Source: Brachyhypopomus gauderio (lineage: Eukaryota > Chordata > Actinopteri > Gymnotiformes > Hypopomidae). From it: a stretch of 64,000 nt of DNA. A model generated the notes under the pieces. That model made no database searches and was not told where the DNA came from. It was given only the letters and a program-made list of their open reading frames with translations. Below are positions 62,101-64,000 of this stretch, piece by piece. The position numbers and the translations under genes are program-made. How positions within the stretch are numbered: the first letter of the stretch is position 1; every line of letters begins with the position of its first letter. The stretch lies in assembly GCF_052324685.1 (NCBI RefSeq), contig NC_135212.1, positions 16,624,410-16,688,409 of the forward strand, in the 5' to 3' direction.

Positions 62101-63396
62101 ATTGGAACTTTAATGTAAATATAAGAGTAATGTGAACGAAATTCTTATTTTAGGTGGACTTTAGTTGGTATATTTGACCTAGTTAAATCCCCTAGCCGTC
62201 CAAATGCATTTTAATGTATTTTTGCTTTTAATGTCAATTTTTCTACCTGCACTTGGTTTTAGAAACGTTCCTCTTTTGATTCGTTCAGAATCACCGACTT
62301 AATTGATGCCCGGATTGTACAAGGAAAAATATAATTAGCCTAAATGACAGAAGACGCTGCTTTAAAAGTTCATGTTCAGGTGGACTTGAGCACATCTTCT
62401 CGTCAGGTTAAGGCTGAAAAGACGTCCGAAGATCATTTATTAACCCTTTCGCTATTAATCAGCACCACACGGTCATTAGATTGAAGTGATGGCCAGGGGG
62501 GAATTTACGACTTTAGTGGCACCTGAAGGATGACCGTGCAAGGCCCACTGACGAGTTTAACGCCTGACAAGCTTAGGCCATTTTAGGGGCCTTCGCTGCT
62601 AATCTTTTATTTTAGCTAATTTATAAAAGTGTGTCCAAATTACACTTGGGCAGCTTGCCTAACGTTTTGTTCAAAAACGAAGGTTTTGCTCGTACTGTTT
62701 ACAATAGCTGCATTAACGGTTACCGATATCATATGTATTCAATATGACATTCAAGAGGCTATACGCCTAGTTAAAACTAAAGTAAGACTAAAAGAAAAGC
62801 CTTTGGCCTTTTTTGACTGGTTCCAACATGCTGGGGGTGACAGACGGAGTAGACGACTCTGAGGGCCAATATACAGAACACCAGGGGGCAAGAGCGACCT
62901 ATATGGATCCCTTCCTGAGTCCCAGGACGATATTCAAATGGCGTTACGGGGCGTTCCTCACCTGCGCTTAAAGGCTGCAGCTCAGACCTTCTGCTGTAAT
63001 TGCGACCTGACACAGTCACACACCACCGGACGCCTTCCAGCCGCGGCGGAACTTTTTCTTCGGGATTACTAAAAAATGTTTACGGAACGGGCCACTCAGT
63101 AAAGTTAAGTAAGCGTATCTAATTATGAAAGAACAGGTCATTTACACTGAACTAAGAGCAAAACAAAGGTAAAAACTAACGACATCCGCCTATTTCCAAA
63201 GAGGCAGAACAACCCAGAACTGTAGGTTAACTATTTTCTACAGTGTGTACTCTTTGGTATTTTTGGATTTTGGATTTACCTGTTGTGTCGGACTCGTAAA
63301 AATCAAACAGAGGGCATCTTAGGTAATAAATCTTTGAATAAAAAAATTGTAGCCTGCCGGTACCCTCTTTCTTAGCCAATAAAACCTTTCCTGGGA
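59166..63396. other. irf2bp1-foxa3 intergenic region, possible foxa3 regulatory DNA
   Basis: No coding frame is supported and there are almost no recognised transposons, unlike the rest of the window. There is a (GT)n at 59555-59574 and a small hairpin (aaaggatgctg..cacatccttta) at 59577-59601. Segments 61840-61960 and 62440-62620 have balanced, complex sequence with ATTA and GATA-like motifs and look like conserved non-coding elements by composition only. A ccaat motif lies at 63376-63380, about 17 bases before the foxa3 ATG. Confidence 0.4.
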
Positions 63397-63468
63397 ATGT
63401 TGAGTTCAGTGAAAATGGAATCTCATGAAATTCCGGAATGGAATGCATTCTACAGCGAAGCAAGCGAG
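63397..63468 (+). CDS. foxa3: Foxa3, forkhead box A3, first coding exon (gene continues outside)
   Basis: Pioneer forkhead factor of liver and endoderm. The exon encodes MLSSVKMESHEIPEWNAFYS EASE in 24 codons and ends at GAG followed by donor gtaagt. FOXA proteins share this opening (Met-Leu-x-x-Val-Lys-Met-Glu-x-His-[x]-x-x-x-Trp) and a first coding exon ending at this point. The forkhead domain exon would lie to the right of the window. The adjacent irf2bp1 supports foxa3 over foxa1 and foxa2, since IRF2BP1 and FOXA3 are neighbours in mammals. The pattern alone is short, hence some uncertainty. Confidence 0.85.
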
Positions 63469-64000
63469 GTAAGTTTATTTGTCAGATGTCTTTAATGTTG
63501 TTTTTAATGTATTGTTTATCCAAAGTGCTGTAATAAATGCATTTTATTTCAATATAGATATCTAGGCTTAGTCTATGGTGTTAAAACATACTTATTTATT
63601 TTCTGAAAATTCTAATGAATTATTTCCCAATTAACAAATACTTCGCCTAATAAATATTTGTAATTCTAATGTTTGTAAATTATTTAAGCCTATTGATTAT
63701 GTCGCTTGCTTACTATTTCATCCCACGGCGTCTGATATTTTTTTGTTGAAACGGAAAAATTGGCTACAAAAAATGCTTTAATCACCTTTTAGGCTAAATT
63801 TCTGTAACCCGTGTGGGTGGTAACCGATTTAGTTTAGTTTAATTTCAGAACTCGTAAATAATAATCTGATATACATATATTAGTCCAGCTGTACAAGCTT
63901 ACTTTGTACCATGTTATCTTTTTTAAAATCGAAATAAAGTTTTGTAAAAAAAAAAAAAAAAGTAGTGTATCAAATAGGGGAAAGAGGATTGTAAGTTAAG
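63469..64000 (+). other. foxa3: foxa3 intron 1 (5' part) with a polyadenylated insertion scar
   Basis: AT-rich. At 63931-63961 the sequence gaaataaagttttgt is followed by 16-17 A residues, like the 3' end of a reverse-transcribed mRNA. The source transcript is not recognised. Confidence 0.4.

Noticed and set aside
63227..63463. Minus-strand 78-codon frame at the right end
   Set aside because: Antisense to the foxa3 first exon, no domain.

Overview
The window is nuclear DNA from a ray-finned fish. The evidence is intron-containing vertebrate genes with GT-AG splice sites, very dense (AC)n/(GT)n microsatellites, and teleost transposon families: Tc1, hAT, PIF/Harbinger, an IS630-like DDE family, L2-type LINEs, a tRNA-derived SINE and Ty3/Gypsy. 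The SINE type fits an otophysan (characin, catfish, electric fish or cyprinid relative), but the species cannot be fixed from the sequence.

Five protein-coding genes are present. (1) The 3' part of sphkap, an A-kinase anchor protein, lies on + in six exons (6480-17886). (2) A complete daw1, a WD40 dynein-arm assembly factor, lies on - in 13 coding exons (34363 down to 21047). It is convergent with sphkap, and the assembled frame gives 415 residues. (3) slc19a3, a thiamine transporter, lies on + in five exons (44900-54462). (4) irf2bp1, a transcriptional co-regulator, lies on + in one coding exon (55741-57612). (5) The first coding exon of foxa3, a forkhead factor, lies on + (63397-63468), and the gene runs off the right edge. 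Sphkap-daw1-slc19a3 is the human 2q36 neighbourhood and irf2bp1-foxa3 the human 19q13 neighbourhood, so the window carries a junction between two conserved blocks at about 54.5-55.7 kb.

Most remaining sequence is mobile DNA. 1-6.5 kb holds hAT remnants, a nearly full-length dead Tc1 element, an L2 fragment and a SINE. The sphkap introns hold a DNA transposon interrupted by two later insertions, Tc1-like fragments, a hAT MITE and long dinucleotide repeats. A 106-bp higher-order minisatellite lies just after sphkap. The daw1 introns contain many (AC)n/(GT)n blocks and, in the 6-kb fifth intron, a split IS630-like transposon carrying LINE pieces, a gag-like frame and a Harbinger element between 92-bp direct repeats. 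34.5-44.3 kb is a transposon graveyard. It includes a clean nest (Harbinger in hAT in another hAT, each with its target-site duplication, probably inside a fourth element) and two decayed Gypsy pol regions in opposite orientation.

The least explained object is a young 3.06-kb LTR element (49432-52492) in the third slc19a3 intron. It has 465-bp LTRs with one difference seen, a 5-bp target duplication and no pol. Its single long minus-strand frame is built of Pro/Val/Ala-rich tandem repeats and begins inside the LTR.

All boundaries come from reading splice signals, repeats and target duplications by eye. Family names rest on recognised protein motifs, not on database searches.
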